A stretch of 64,000 nucleotides of DNA from Bacillus sp. ISL-18. Lineage in GTDB: Bacteria; Bacillota; Bacilli; Bacillales; Cytobacillaceae. The stretch's first letter is position 1. The number at the start of each line of letters is the position of its first letter. Both the position numbers and the translations under genes were made by a program. Below the pieces are notes generated by a model. That model saw only the letters and a program-made list of their open reading frames with translations. It had not been told where the DNA came from and searched no databases. The stretch is from contig NZ_JAGGQG010000008.1 in NCBI RefSeq assembly GCF_018613415.1, forward strand, positions 1 through 64,000, written 5' to 3'. Shown here piece after piece: positions 52,466-61,781 of this stretch.

Positions 52466-53356
52466 ATGAAAATTGGTTTTATCGGTTTAGGAACGATGGG
52501 GCTGCCAATGGCAAAGAATCTGCTGAAAAATGGGTATGATCTAACGGTTTTTAATCGTACCAAAGAGAAAATGGATCTTCTCAAGGCAGAGGGAGCCATC
52601 CTTGCAGGTTCTCCTAAGGAAGTTGCCTTAAAAAGTGATATGGTTTTCACGATGCTTACGGCTGATGCGGCTGTAGAGGAAGTTGTACTTGGTGAAAATG
52701 GGATTGTTTATGGTGCCCACCCAAGTTTAATCGTGATTGATTCCAGTACCATCTCACCATCTACATGCAAAAAATTGGCCAAGGAACTTTCAAAGCGTGA
52801 AGTGGATATGCTTGATGCTCCGGTTACAGGCAGTGAACCGCAAGCCATTGAGGGAATTCTTACTTTTATGGTAGGCGGTAAAAAAGAAATTTTTGAAAAA
52901 TGTATGCCTTTGTTTTTAGCGACAGGACAAGGTGCATATTATATGGGCGAAAATGGGAAGGGCTCCTATACGAAGTTAGCTAATAATATCATGTCTGCCA
53001 TTAATCTACTATCGTTCACAGAAGCGGTCACGATGGCAACAAAAGCTGGCATTGACCCGGAAATCTTTGTTAAGGTCGTCAATGGCGGAGGAGCTAGAAG
53101 CGGCCAAGTCGACAATAAGGCACCCAAGATTTTAAATCGCGATTTTACACCACACTTTATGACGAAATTAATACATAAAGATCTTGGTTTAGCAACGGAT
53201 GTAGCAAAAGAATTAGAAGTTTCAACGCCTGTTCTCGCCATAGTAAAAGAAATCTTTCAAATGGCTAAAGCAAAAGGATATGGTTCAGAAGATATGAGCG
53301 CCGTCATTAAATGCTATGAAGAGTGGGCAGGGGTTACAGTTGAAAAGGTAAAATAA
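52466..53356 (+). CDS. 3-hydroxyisobutyrate-dehydrogenase-family oxidoreductase
   Basis: A 296-residue beta-hydroxyacid dehydrogenase: Rossmann GFIGLGTMGLPMAKNLL (4-20), substrate loop DAPVTGSEPQAIEGIL, and GQGAYYMGENGKGSYTKLAN with the catalytic Lys in the KLANN motif. It oxidises 3-hydroxy acids or reduces semialdehydes with NAD(P). AAAGGAGTGTTAGATTA precedes the ATG. It is a single gene followed by a terminator. Confidence 0.87.
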   Translation: MKIGFIGLGTMGLPMAKNLLKNGYDLTVFNRTKEKMDLLKAEGAILAGSPKEVALKSDMVFTMLTADAAVEEVVLGENGIVYGAHPSLIVIDSSTISPSTCKKLAKELSKREVDMLDAPVTGSEPQAIEGILTFMVGGKKEIFEKCMPLFLATGQGAYYMGENGKGSYTKLANNIMSAINLLSFTEAVTMATKAGIDPEIFVKVVNGGGARSGQVDNKAPKILNRDFTPHFMTKLIHKDLGLATDVAKELEVSTPVLAIVKEIFQMAKAKGYGSEDMSAVIKCYEEWAGVTVEKVK

Positions 53357-53389
53357 ATTGCCAATCCGAGAAGATCACCTATAATTTTT

Positions 53390-53417
53390 ACGTCATCCTA
53401 ACCGGTGACGTTTTTTT
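53390..53417 (+). terminator. intrinsic terminator
   Basis: ACGTCA pairs with TGACGT and is followed by TTTTTTT. Confidence 0.8.
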
Positions 53418-53470
53418 ATTAACCATATTCAAGTATAAGGAATATGATAAAAAAAGTGAGGTGAATAGGT

Positions 53471-53644
53471 ATGTCCGATTTTACTCCAGGTTCTTATGTA
53501 ACTGCTCATTTTATCGACGGGACAGCGGTAGAATTTAAACTTATTTCTTTACATGTTACTTATTTTGTAGGAATAAATAGCTTTGGGCATACGGTTTTAA
53601 TTCCTTTTGATAATGTTAAGTATTTAGAAAGCAAAGCGCTCTAA
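53471..53644 (+). CDS. small beta-rich protein (57 residues)
   Basis: The frame reads MSDFTPGSYVTAHFIDGTAV, then EFKLISLHVTYFVGINSFGH and TVLIPFDNVKYLESKAL. The strand pattern recalls a small Sm-like or SH3-like barrel. AAGTGAGGTGAATAGGT gives the ribosome binding site. Function unknown. Confidence 0.6.
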   Translation: MSDFTPGSYVTAHFIDGTAVEFKLISLHVTYFVGINSFGHTVLIPFDNVKYLESKAL

Positions 53645-53836
53645 GGAAGAGAAGCGTTTTTCTTTTTTTTATTTATCCAGAACGTTTGTTCGTGTATAAT
53701 AAGGGTAATAAAGAAAAGGGGGATGACAGCGATTGCTTATTGCGTTCGAGACAGTATGAAGTGACAGATCCCCTTTGTAATGTCGGAGTAAATAAAGATG
53801 TAGCGGGATTATGATTAATATTTTAGGAGGGAGAAT

Positions 53837-55615
53837 ATGTCTATTATACGGTTTAAAGATTTTCAAAGATTTAATCAGGACCTTGTAACTAGTCAGCAAC
53901 AACAAGCACTAAAGCGTTACATGGAACGTTCAAACGAGCGAGAACGAACAGTTGGTAACCAAAATCGTAAGTATCCATCGGAAATGGATACACCAGAGAG
54001 AATTTCTGCTCGAAAGAAAATACTAAACCCTCGTGATGGACTAGCTTTTGAAAGGATATTTGGGGAGAATGATTTATTTCCTATTTCATATTTTGAAGCA
54101 GGGCTTAAAGCAGCTAAGCCTGTCTGCAGAATTGAGGTACGTGATAGAATAGGCCGAATTCTTGGATACGGCACTGGTTTTCTTGTTTCTTCCAATCTAT
54201 TACTAACAAATAATCATGTAATAGAAAACGAGGAATCTGCTCTTTTTAGCGCTGCACAATTTAACTATGAAATGGATTTTGATCAAAAGGAACGTCCGAT
54301 TAAAAGCTTCCGATTAAAACCTAATATGCTTTTTATTACAGACCAGAAGTTAGATTTTACTTTAGTAGCCATTGAAGAGACCTCAGCAGATGGATCGAAA
54401 TCCAGTGATTTTGGATTCTTACCATTACTTCCTCAAAGAGGGAAGGTTTTACTTGGTGAATATGTATCCATTATTCAGCATCCATCTGGTGCCCCAAAAG
54501 CTGTAGCCTTTAGAGAAAATAAAATTTTGGATGTATTTGATCATTATATTCATTACTCAACAGATACGCAGCCGGGATCTTCCGGTTCCCCCGTTTTTAA
54601 CGATCAATGGATAGTAGTTGGTCTGCACCATGCAGGTGTTCCAGATCCCAATGATACTACTACTTACATATCCAATGAGGCTATCAGAATTAGTAGTATT
54701 TTAAAATTTGTTATGGAACAGAGTGTAAATTTAAGTGATGAAAAGAAAGCGTTAATTGATGGGATTGTAGCTAATAGGGAAGGCATTGATACAAAAACGG
54801 AAGAATGGCATGATGAATTTTCGACTGGCTATGATACTAAATTTCTTGGTGATAACTATGAAGTTCCTCATCCAACATTTCCTTCCGACCTTAAAGGGGA
54901 CATAGTAACACAGAGGAACGGTGACACTGTGTTAAATTATACACATTTTTCAATTGTTATGAGTAAGTCCAGGCGTCTAGCCTACTATACGGTAGTTAAC
55001 ATTGATGGAAAAAGATTAGTGAACATTGGTCGTGAAAATAACTGGACGTTTGACCCACGTATTGATGAAGAATATCAGTGCGGGCCAGAACTTTACGATA
55101 ATAATGATTTTGATAGAGGACATCTCGTCCGCCGAAGAGATCCTGTTTGGGGAGAAAATGCAGATGAGGCAAATAAGGATACCTTTCACTATACGAATTC
55201 TTCTCCACAACATAAAGATTTAAATCAGAAAACATGGTTGGATTTAGAAGATTATATCTTAGAAAATGCTGATAAATTGAATTTGAAAGTGACCGTGTTT
55301 ACAGGTCCAGTATTTCGGGGCGACGATATAATCTATCGAAACGTTAAAATACCTGTAGAATTTTGGAAAGTTGCTGTTATGGTTAAGGAAAATGGGGAAC
55401 TATCTGCGACTGCCTATTTGCAAACTCAAAAAAATTTACTCGATCATTTGGAATTTGCCTATGGAGAATTTAAAACTTATCAAGTAAAAGTTTCAACTAT
55501 TGAAAACTTAACTAGCCTCGACTTTGGTAACCTAAGGAATCATGATCCATTGGAACGAATTGAAATCACTGCATCAGTTCGCATGATTAATAATTCTAAA
55601 GATATACTTTTGTAA
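53837..55615 (+). CDS. trypsin-like protease fused to DNA/RNA non-specific nuclease
   Basis: A 592-residue two-domain protein. Residues 100-295 are a trypsin-like protease with His127 (LLTNNHVIEN), Asp173 (KLDFTLVAI) and Ser249 (QPGSSGSPVF). Residues 360-585 are a NucA/EndoG-type nuclease with DRGHLVRRRD (His429) and TNSSPQHKDLN (Asn463). No signal peptide, so it is likely cytoplasmic. Residues 1-95 are charged and may be an adaptor. TAGGAGGGAGAAT precedes the ATG. A protease-nuclease fusion inside the cell suggests a self-activated toxin or a phage-defence effector; there is no obvious partner gene. Confidence 0.85.
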   Translation: MSIIRFKDFQRFNQDLVTSQQQQALKRYMERSNERERTVGNQNRKYPSEMDTPERISARKKILNPRDGLAFERIFGENDLFPISYFEAGLKAAKPVCRIEVRDRIGRILGYGTGFLVSSNLLLTNNHVIENEESALFSAAQFNYEMDFDQKERPIKSFRLKPNMLFITDQKLDFTLVAIEETSADGSKSSDFGFLPLLPQRGKVLLGEYVSIIQHPSGAPKAVAFRENKILDVFDHYIHYSTDTQPGSSGSPVFNDQWIVVGLHHAGVPDPNDTTTYISNEAIRISSILKFVMEQSVNLSDEKKALIDGIVANREGIDTKTEEWHDEFSTGYDTKFLGDNYEVPHPTFPSDLKGDIVTQRNGDTVLNYTHFSIVMSKSRRLAYYTVVNIDGKRLVNIGRENNWTFDPRIDEEYQCGPELYDNNDFDRGHLVRRRDPVWGENADEANKDTFHYTNSSPQHKDLNQKTWLDLEDYILENADKLNLKVTVFTGPVFRGDDIIYRNVKIPVEFWKVAVMVKENGELSATAYLQTQKNLLDHLEFAYGEFKTYQVKVSTIENLTSLDFGNLRNHDPLERIEITASVRMINNSKDILL

Positions 55616-55696
55616 GTAACTAAAACCTTAATAAAGTCTTAATGGATGCGATACTTCGTAATGAAGGTCGCTCCTTTTCTTTTTCATAAATATGAT

Positions 55697-55739
55697 TGTG
55701 AAATGTTGTACTTTAACTATAGGGCATTTTAGTGGAACA
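55697..55739 (+). repeat. dispersed repeat, left half
   Basis: TTGTGAAATGTTGTACTTTA, then ACTATAGGGCATTTTAGTGG. It follows the protease-nuclease gene. Confidence 0.65.
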
Positions 55740-55826
55740 TGGATATGGATTTTTGTGGTAAATTAGTATAATAGATTAGTGTATGAATTTTGTTCTTGAG
55801 AATTCATTTTTGTATTTCGGAAGGGA

Positions 55827-56138
55827 ATGGAGTCAATTGAGAGCAGAGCAATCTTGGAATTTATTCGTATTATCGGAATACTTCTTTTTCTTGGTGGTTT
55901 AATGGGAGCTTTCGTAAAATTAAAATATGCGAGCTTTGGAATAACAGTAGATAATACCAATGGTCCTTGGTTAGTTGGATTTTCAATCCTGATTTTACTA
56001 TTTGTATTGTATAGAAACAAACTCCAATTTTCTGGATTTTACAAAGGATCAGGTAAGGTAAAACTCTCGAAAAAAGTTAGTATGTCTCTAATTTCTTGTT
56101 CAGTAATAATGATAATTTTAGCCCCTTTCTTCAATTAA
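55827..56138 (+). CDS. small membrane protein (103 residues)
   Basis: Three helices (about 8-30, 45-62, 82-101) with YASFGITVDNTNGPWLVGFS between the first two. CGGAAGGGA directly precedes the ATG. No family recognised. Confidence 0.6.
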   Translation: MESIESRAILEFIRIIGILLFLGGLMGAFVKLKYASFGITVDNTNGPWLVGFSILILLFVLYRNKLQFSGFYKGSGKVKLSKKVSMSLISCSVIMIILAPFFN

Positions 56139-56200
56139 CTTGCAGCATTATTACAATCGAATAAAGATAAAATAAAACTGTCTTTCTGGAGAGGGCGGGG

Positions 56201-56455
56201 TTGATTTTGTTAACGAAAATTTTAAAGATGTTGTCAATTTTGAGTGGATTAACATTGTTATCTTATGTTGTATATAGTTGGAAGGATTATTCGGATAAAA
56301 GTTTTTTAACTATGTAAATGCTTATGGTGAGTATGTTTATTTTTGGAGGAATAGATAATTTATTAAGTAAGCAAAAGTCAATGAAGATGATGGGGATTTT
56401 ATACTTTGTAGTAGCTATCTTTGTCACATTTGTTTCGATTAATAAATATTCATGA
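56201..56455 (+). pseudogene. DUF3953-like membrane protein gene with an internal stop
   Basis: From TTG 56201 the frame reads MILLTKILKMLSILSGLTLL to SFLTM, TAA at 56315, and goes on in the same frame: MLMVSMFIFGGIDNLLSKQK and IFVTFVSINKYS. Without the stop it would be an 84-residue protein with three helices. GGAGAGGGCGGGG precedes it. A nonsense change or two separate short proteins are both possible. Confidence 0.6.
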
Positions 56456-56496
56456 GTAGAACTTTGGAGTGATTTGAACTTTTTTGTTAATTCGTT

Positions 56497-56530
56497 ATTA
56501 TGCTAAAGGGGCAGAATAATTGAATAAGGA
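56497..56530 (+). repeat. dispersed repeat, right box only
   Basis: GCTAAAGGGGCAGAATAATT and GAATAAGGA. Confidence 0.5.
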
Positions 56531-56561
56531 AACTAAATATAGGTAGATCATATTTTTTTAA

Positions 56562-56601
56562 AAATAAAGTACGAAGGGGGAGTTCCTCCGTACTTTTATT
56601 T
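56562..56601. terminator. bidirectional terminator
   Basis: AAATAAAGTACG pairs with CGTACTTTTATTT around AAGGGGGAGTTCCTC. Confidence 0.8.
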
Positions 56602-56630
56602 GTATCCTCAAAAATATACAATGTATTTTG

Positions 56631-57524
56631 CTAAATTATATCGTATCCTTTTTGATCTCTTAAAAGATTAATAAAGATTTCTGATGCTCTTGTTTGAAAT
56701 TTTGTGGATGGAGTAACAAGCAGGAACTTACGAATAATCGGAAATCCCTTAATCTTTAAGGTATAAAGCTTTTGAAGTTTCAATTCTTTGTGAATAGCCC
56801 AGTGTGAGAGAAGGGATACACCTAGTCCCGCCTCGACTGATTCTTTGATAATCTGTGTACTCCCGAACTCCATTATATCCTTGGGATTAAATTGAAAATC
56901 CTTAAACATACCCTCAGTTGCTTCCCTTGTACCTGACCCCTGTTCCCGTACAATCCATGTCTCTTCCTGTAAATCTGTTAGTTCCAAATTCTTCTGCTTA
57001 GTTAAAGGATGTTTTGCAGAGACAATGATATACATGAAATCTTCCGAAATTGCCTCAATATGGTGCTTTTTACTTTTTAGTTCCCCTTCCACAATTCCTA
57101 AATCGATTTGATTGTTATTCACCAGTTCTTCAATCTCATGTGTATTTCCAATTGTTATGGTTGGTTTGATTAAGGGAAAGTGTTGGCGTAGCCTTGCAAT
57201 GATGTGTGGAAGTACATACTCGCCAAAAGTATAACTCGCCCCAATAGATAGACCTCCGGTTGCTGTATTTGTTAGATCATCTATTAAATTTTGCATTTTC
57301 GTGTAAAGCCCTAGAATCTCTCTTGCATGATGATAAACAATTTCCCCAGCTTTATTTAAGCGAACATACTTATTGCTCCGATTTAAGAGTTTTGTCCCAA
57401 CAGTACGTTCAAGCGTTTGTATATATTGGCTTACGGCTGGCTGAGTCATGTGTAAAGCTTCTGCTGCTCTGGAAAAATTTTGTTTCTCTACAACGGTGAC
57501 AAAAACAAGTAGGTGCTGGTCCAT
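56631..57524 (-). CDS. LysR-family regulator (CysL/YwfK-like)
   Basis: A 297-residue LysR protein with N-terminal helix-turn-helix NFSRAAEALHMTQPAVSQYI followed by QTLERTVGTKLLNR, and an effector domain containing VREQGSGTREATEGM, a motif seen in CysL/CbbR-type regulators. AAAGGAAGTGAAAA precedes the ATG. It is divergent from the YeiH exporter 141 bp away, which it probably controls. Confidence 0.87.
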   Translation of the reverse strand: MDQHLLVFVTVVEKQNFSRAAEALHMTQPAVSQYIQTLERTVGTKLLNRSNKYVRLNKAGEIVYHHAREILGLYTKMQNLIDDLTNTATGGLSIGASYTFGEYVLPHIIARLRQHFPLIKPTITIGNTHEIEELVNNNQIDLGIVEGELKSKKHHIEAISEDFMYIIVSAKHPLTKQKNLELTDLQEETWIVREQGSGTREATEGMFKDFQFNPKDIMEFGSTQIIKESVEAGLGVSLLSHWAIHKELKLQKLYTLKIKGFPIIRKFLLVTPSTKFQTRASEIFINLLRDQKGYDII

Positions 57525-57664
57525 TTTTTCACTTCCTTTTTTTAACGTAACTGCGTTCGGAATTATATCTATTTACTTATGGTAATCATCATTATAATTT
57601 ATTTTCTTTATGATAAAAACAATCGTATGATGAACTTGTAAAAAAATAAAGGGAGTGAAGCAAA

Positions 57665-58723
57665 ATGCAAAATGGAAAAGTCAAACAAACCGAGAGTAAA
57701 TTAGAAACTCGTCCAATACAATTTAAACACTCATTTTTATCTCGTGCTTCATTATGGTTTGCTGGTATTTCCTTTACCTTTATCCTCGCGGTACTAGGAT
57801 TTGGTTTAGCAAAAGCACCGGGATTTAATCACTTAGGTCCATTAGCAAGTGCTATCGTAATTGCTGTTATATATGTTCAAATTTTTGGGTATCCGAAAAA
57901 AATTCGTTCGGGTATCCAATTTTCAACAAAAAAACTATTACGATATGCAATAATCTTATACGGTTTAAAATTAAATATTGATGTCGTCTTCCACCAAGGA
58001 ATGGGATTACTTGTTCGTGATATTGGAACCATTGTCTTTTCCATCTTTCTAACGATGTGGTTAGCCAAAAAACTGAAAGCAGATTTTTCTTTGTCCCTAC
58101 TACTGGGAATCGGTACAGGAGTATGTGGTGCAGCAGCTATTGCCGCAGTTTCACCAATATTGAATGCTAAAGAAGAGGATACCGCAATAGGAGCAGGAAT
58201 TATCGCCCTTGTTGGTACAATATTTTCAATGGGATATATTCTTTTTAAACCATTTTTGCATTTAACGGATAAGCAATATGGTATTTGGACTGGAATAAGC
58301 TTGCATGAAATTGCTCACGTTGCTTTAGCCGTGGCACCAGCAGGACAGGATGCTTTGGCAATAGCGCTATTGGCGAAGTTAGGAAGAGTGTTTCTTTTAG
58401 TTCCCTTAAGTTTTATACTAATATATTGGATGAAACGAACAGGTAGGGTCTATTCGAATACGAAAATTGATTTTCCTTGGTTTTTAATTGGCTTTTTGAT
58501 TATGAGCCTGATTGGAAGCTATGTTCTGGGAAAATCAATAAATGTTCCACCAACTATCTTGAATGATACATCCAATTTAACAACTTTATTATTAACAATG
58601 GCTATGGTCGGGCTAGGGTTAAATGTAAACCTGCAAGAATTACGTACAAAAGCACTACGTCCAATTATCGCTATGTTAATTGCATCTACATTATTGTCAT
58701 TCATTACATTTTTCACATTATAA
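57665..58723 (+). CDS. YeiH-family putative sulfate exporter
   Basis: A 352-residue membrane protein with about ten helices. LGIGTGVCGAAAIAAVSPIL and GIWTGISLHEIAHVALAVAP, then AGQDAL, are UPF0324/YeiH signatures. The partnership with a CysL-like LysR regulator fits sulfur-compound export or import. AAGGGAGTGAAGCAAA precedes the ATG. Confidence 0.87.
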   Translation: MQNGKVKQTESKLETRPIQFKHSFLSRASLWFAGISFTFILAVLGFGLAKAPGFNHLGPLASAIVIAVIYVQIFGYPKKIRSGIQFSTKKLLRYAIILYGLKLNIDVVFHQGMGLLVRDIGTIVFSIFLTMWLAKKLKADFSLSLLLGIGTGVCGAAAIAAVSPILNAKEEDTAIGAGIIALVGTIFSMGYILFKPFLHLTDKQYGIWTGISLHEIAHVALAVAPAGQDALAIALLAKLGRVFLLVPLSFILIYWMKRTGRVYSNTKIDFPWFLIGFLIMSLIGSYVLGKSINVPPTILNDTSNLTTLLLTMAMVGLGLNVNLQELRTKALRPIIAMLIASTLLSFITFFTL

Positions 58724-58795
58724 AGACCAGCTTTTAATAAACTATTAATAATATTTAGAGATAGGGTAATCCCTTTTGGTCGTTAGTCAAAATGA

Positions 58796-58902
58796 TTTGT
58801 GAAGTATTTCACTTAAATTAATGGGTGCTTTGGTTCAGGATGAGTGATCGCTGCGCGGTCATTTTTTCTTATGAAATAAGGGGGCAGTTAGCAGAAGAGG
58901 AA
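58796..58902 (+). repeat. dispersed repeat, full reference copy
   Basis: Left arm TTTGTGAAGTATTTCACTTA, left box TTAATGGGTGCTTTGG, hairpin GATCGC/GCGGTC with ATTTTTTCTTATG, right box GGGGGCAGTTAGCAGAAG. The left arm is almost the same as at 37263. Confidence 0.9.
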
Positions 58903-59195
58903 AGCAAGAAAATTATTGGGGAATTGCGCCTTTAATTAATTCCAAATTATGAACGATAAGTTATACTATTCCTATAAAATTAACAAAGGGGATTCGTTTA
59001 TGGAATTAATTACTGGGAAGGTAATTATCCAAAATATTCACAGGCTGCACTAATGTCATCTGAGAAATATTAATGGTATAGCTACTATTTTATTAACCTT
59101 GTTTATTCCTGCTGCATATTATGTAGCTTGGTTTGCAAAGTGGATTTAATCTTACTTAATTAATGTCTATTCTTTTTTTATGGGGGGTGAATTTA
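58903..59195. other. stretch with a decayed small ORF
   Basis: The 3' part (59066-59149) encodes INGIATILLTLFIPAAYYVA then WFAKWI and a stop, the end of a small membrane protein. It has no in-frame start with a ribosome binding site. An ATG at 59000 in another frame has a weak ribosome binding site and ends at 59052. Probably a frameshifted small gene. Confidence 0.45.
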
Positions 59196-59747
59196 ATGAT
59201 GATCAATCAAAAATATTTTTATAGTAAAGATTTAATCTATACAATTAGATCTGCTAATAAAAGCGATGCATCAAAATTATCTGAATTAAGGCTGAAGATT
59301 GATGGTGAATCCGAAAATATGGACAGAGAGAAAGGAGAGGACTATCTTGACCCGGCACAATTTGCAGAAATTATTGAAACCGATACCAACCATACAAAAA
59401 GCTTGTTTTTAGTTGCTGAACTAGATGGTAGATTGATTGGTTATTCAAGATGTGTAGGCAATGATTTAAAAAGATTTATACATAAAGTGGAATTTGGATT
59501 AGGTGTGCGGAAGGATTACTGGGGTTATGGGATTGGAAAAAATCTAATGAAAGAAACAATTTCCTGGGCCGATAGGAACGGTATTAAAAAAATAGTATTA
59601 TATGGAGTCATTGAAACAAACGAAAGAGGCATTGAATTGTATAAAAAACTCGGATTTGAAATAGAGGGTCTCATGAAAAAAGATAGAATCCTCTCAGACG
59701 GAAAATACTATAATACCTATATAATGGCCAGATTTAATGAATGTTAA
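59196..59747 (+). CDS. GNAT-family acetyltransferase
   Basis: A 183-residue acetyltransferase with YTIRSANKSDASKLSELRLK at the start, FGLGVRKDYWGYGIGKNLMK (acetyl-CoA loop) and IETNERGIELYKKLGFEIEG at the end. It belongs to the RimJ/RimL-like or aminoglycoside/spermidine-type group; acceptor unknown. The frame opens at 59163 but GGGGGGTGAATTTA sets ATG 59196. Confidence 0.85.
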   Translation: MMINQKYFYSKDLIYTIRSANKSDASKLSELRLKIDGESENMDREKGEDYLDPAQFAEIIETDTNHTKSLFLVAELDGRLIGYSRCVGNDLKRFIHKVEFGLGVRKDYWGYGIGKNLMKETISWADRNGIKKIVLYGVIETNERGIELYKKLGFEIEGLMKKDRILSDGKYYNTYIMARFNEC

Positions 59748-59799
59748 GAAACTACAACGTCTTATTTAAGTGAAATAACAACTTCGGGGAGAATGAACG

Positions 59800-61020
59800 A
59801 TGACAACAATCCTTTTAATAATCATTTATTTGGCTTTTATCAGCTTGGGTTTACCTGACTCATTGTTGGGCGCAGCTTGGCCCGTCATGCAATCGGACTT
59901 AGGTGCTGCGCTTGAGACGGCTGGATACCTTTTTATGACCGTTGCAGGTAGCACGATTATCTCAAGTTTATTAAGTGGGAAGGTACTAAGACGGTTCGGA
60001 ACGGGTAAAGTCACATTTGTCAGTGTCTTAATGACAGCAGCTGCTCTATTAGGATTTCATTTTGCTCCTTCGGTTGCTTGGTTAGTGGCATGTGCAATCC
60101 CTCTCGGATTAGGAGCAGGAGCTGTTGATTCAGGATTAAACGATTATGTGGCGATCAACTATAAAGCACATCATATGAGTTGGTTACATTGCTTTTGGGG
60201 AGTTGGAGCGACTCTTGGGCCGGTCATTATGGCTCAGTTCATGATAGGAGAAAATTCCTGGAGAAGTGGATACTTTGTCATTTCTGGTCTCCAGTTTGTG
60301 TTAGTTATGATCCTTCTCTTCACTTTGCCTTTATGGAACCGAGTGAAAAATAAAAGCAATATGGCTGTAAAGGAAGAGAGCGAAGATTCAAAAGATGTCT
60401 TGAATAATGATTTAAAACCTTTACAAATGAAGGGAGTAAAACTAGCTCTTGCATCCTTCTTGTTTTACTGTAGCGCCGAAGCTGCCGTGGGGCTTTGGGG
60501 AAGCAGTTTCTTGGTAGAAATCAAAGGGTTAAATGCGGCAACTGCTGCAAAATGGGTTTCATTCTATTACGCAGGAATAACCATCGGTCGGTTACTTACA
60601 GGCTTTATTACTTTTAAAATGACTAACCGAAGTCTAATTAGGTCCGGACAAATGGTCGCGTTGACAGGAGCGGTTATTGTATTTTTACCATTACCTTCTA
60701 TTTTCGCACTTATTGGTTTTATCATTGTTGGGCTAGGATTAGCACCGATCTTTCCTTGTATGTTGCATGAAACACCAGCACGGTTTGGAAAAAAACATTC
60801 TCAAACGATTATGGGCTATCAGATGGCGCTTGCTTATACAGGCACAACATTCATGCCGCCTCTTCTCGGTTTCATTGCGTCACATTCAACAATAGGAATC
60901 TTCCCAATTTGTATTCTTATTTTTATTGCCGTCATGTTCCTAAGTTCAGAACGATTAAATAGCTTACTAGATAAAAAAGTTTTATTAAAGCGTATTGATC
61001 CAAGTTCGACTGAAATGTAG
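59800..61020 (+). CDS. MFS transporter (FucP/YfkF-like)
   Basis: A 406-residue, twelve-segment transporter beginning LLIIIYLAFISLGLPDSLLG, with LGAGAVDSGLNDYVAINYKA and SWLHCFWGVGATLGPVIMAQ, motifs common in the FucP/GGP branch of MFS sugar and drug transporters. CGGGGAGAATGAACG precedes the ATG. Substrate unknown. Confidence 0.82.
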   Translation: MTTILLIIIYLAFISLGLPDSLLGAAWPVMQSDLGAALETAGYLFMTVAGSTIISSLLSGKVLRRFGTGKVTFVSVLMTAAALLGFHFAPSVAWLVACAIPLGLGAGAVDSGLNDYVAINYKAHHMSWLHCFWGVGATLGPVIMAQFMIGENSWRSGYFVISGLQFVLVMILLFTLPLWNRVKNKSNMAVKEESEDSKDVLNNDLKPLQMKGVKLALASFLFYCSAEAAVGLWGSSFLVEIKGLNAATAAKWVSFYYAGITIGRLLTGFITFKMTNRSLIRSGQMVALTGAVIVFLPLPSIFALIGFIIVGLGLAPIFPCMLHETPARFGKKHSQTIMGYQMALAYTGTTFMPPLLGFIASHSTIGIFPICILIFIAVMFLSSERLNSLLDKKVLLKRIDPSSTEM

Positions 61021-61044
61021 TTGGTGGCAGTTAAATAGGGTGTT

Positions 61045-61088
61045 AAAAAATTATTTTCAATCGTGTCAGGCACCAAGGTGCCTGACAC
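61045..61088 (-). terminator. perfect-dyad terminator for the 61096 ORF
   Basis: GTGTCAGGCACC pairs with GGTGCCTGACAC around AA, 12 bp each side. On the minus strand a T-rich tail (GATTGAAAATAATTTTTT) follows. Confidence 0.75.
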
Positions 61089-61095
61089 TACCTGC

Positions 61096-61224
61096 CTATT
61101 TCTTACGGTTGGCGTTTCCCGATTTGCCTTCGGGGATGACACGATCGATGTCCAGGTACGGTTTGCCGACAACGGCATCGTTGGATACGATATTAACGGT
61201 GTTATTCTTGTTTTCCTGCATCAT
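61096..61224 (-). CDS. small charged protein (42 residues), possibly spore-related
   Basis: The frame reads MMQENKNNTVNIVSNDAVVG, then KPYLDIDRVIPEGKSGNANR and KK. GGAGG lies before two consecutive ATG codons. The GC content is clearly higher than the flanks (for example CCGAAGGCAAATCGGG-type codons). The IDRVIPEGKSG motif recalls small spore proteins, but I cannot name the family. Confidence 0.55.
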   Translation of the reverse strand: MMQENKNNTVNIVSNDAVVGKPYLDIDRVIPEGKSGNANRKK

Positions 61225-61354
61225 GTAAAGCCTCCAATTCAGCATAATTAACAAAACGGTACATAAGGTATTTTACGCAAAATCCTCAAAACTTTTCAGT
61301 ATAGACAGGGTTGTTAAATAGAATGTCGAATTGATTTTGTTTTTGGGTTAGGAG

Positions 61355-61531
61355 ATGGGAAGTAATTTGAAATTAGGTTTTGCTATTTTACTTATTTTAC
61401 TTGGGAGTTTTTTAATTGGATTTACAGTAGATCGCTTTGGTAAGAGAGGTAACGTTATTATCCATCTAATAGGGATTGGACTATATTTAGGGGCTATTTT
61501 TATTGTAATAAGCAAGCCAAAAAGCCAATAG
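61355..61531 (+). CDS. small membrane protein (58 residues)
   Basis: The frame reads MGSNLKLGFAILLILLGSFL, then IGFTVDRFGKRGNVIIHLIG and a second helix. GGAG touches ATG 61355; TTG 61367 is the alternative start with better spacing. Function unknown. Confidence 0.6.
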   Translation: MGSNLKLGFAILLILLGSFLIGFTVDRFGKRGNVIIHLIGIGLYLGAIFIVISKPKSQ

Positions 61532-61579
61532 ACTTATTAAATAAAAGGATGCTTTACTAAAACTTTGATTAAACTTAAA

Positions 61580-61632
61580 AGGGCCTAATTATGCAAGCTT
61601 TTATTCACTACTTGTATAATTGGGCTCTTTTT
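61580..61632 (+). terminator. long intrinsic terminator
   Basis: AGGGCCTAATTATGCAAG pairs imperfectly with CTTGTATAATTGGGCTC, followed by TTTTT. Confidence 0.8.
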
Positions 61633-61781
61633 ATGTTTATAAACACACAGCCGAAAAGTAAATTTATTAAGGGAAAAGAATGAATTAAAAAATATTTGAA
61701 CAAGACTGGGTTAATCTCCATTTCACATAAAGGACAACCTCCATATAGTAAAGTATGTTCATTTAGAAAGGAGAAGTTTGA

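Noticed and set aside
61063..61088. End of a mobile element (MITE)
   Set aside because: The dyad is short, sits directly after an ORF and has a T-tail on that strand, so a terminator explains it better; no matching second end was seen.
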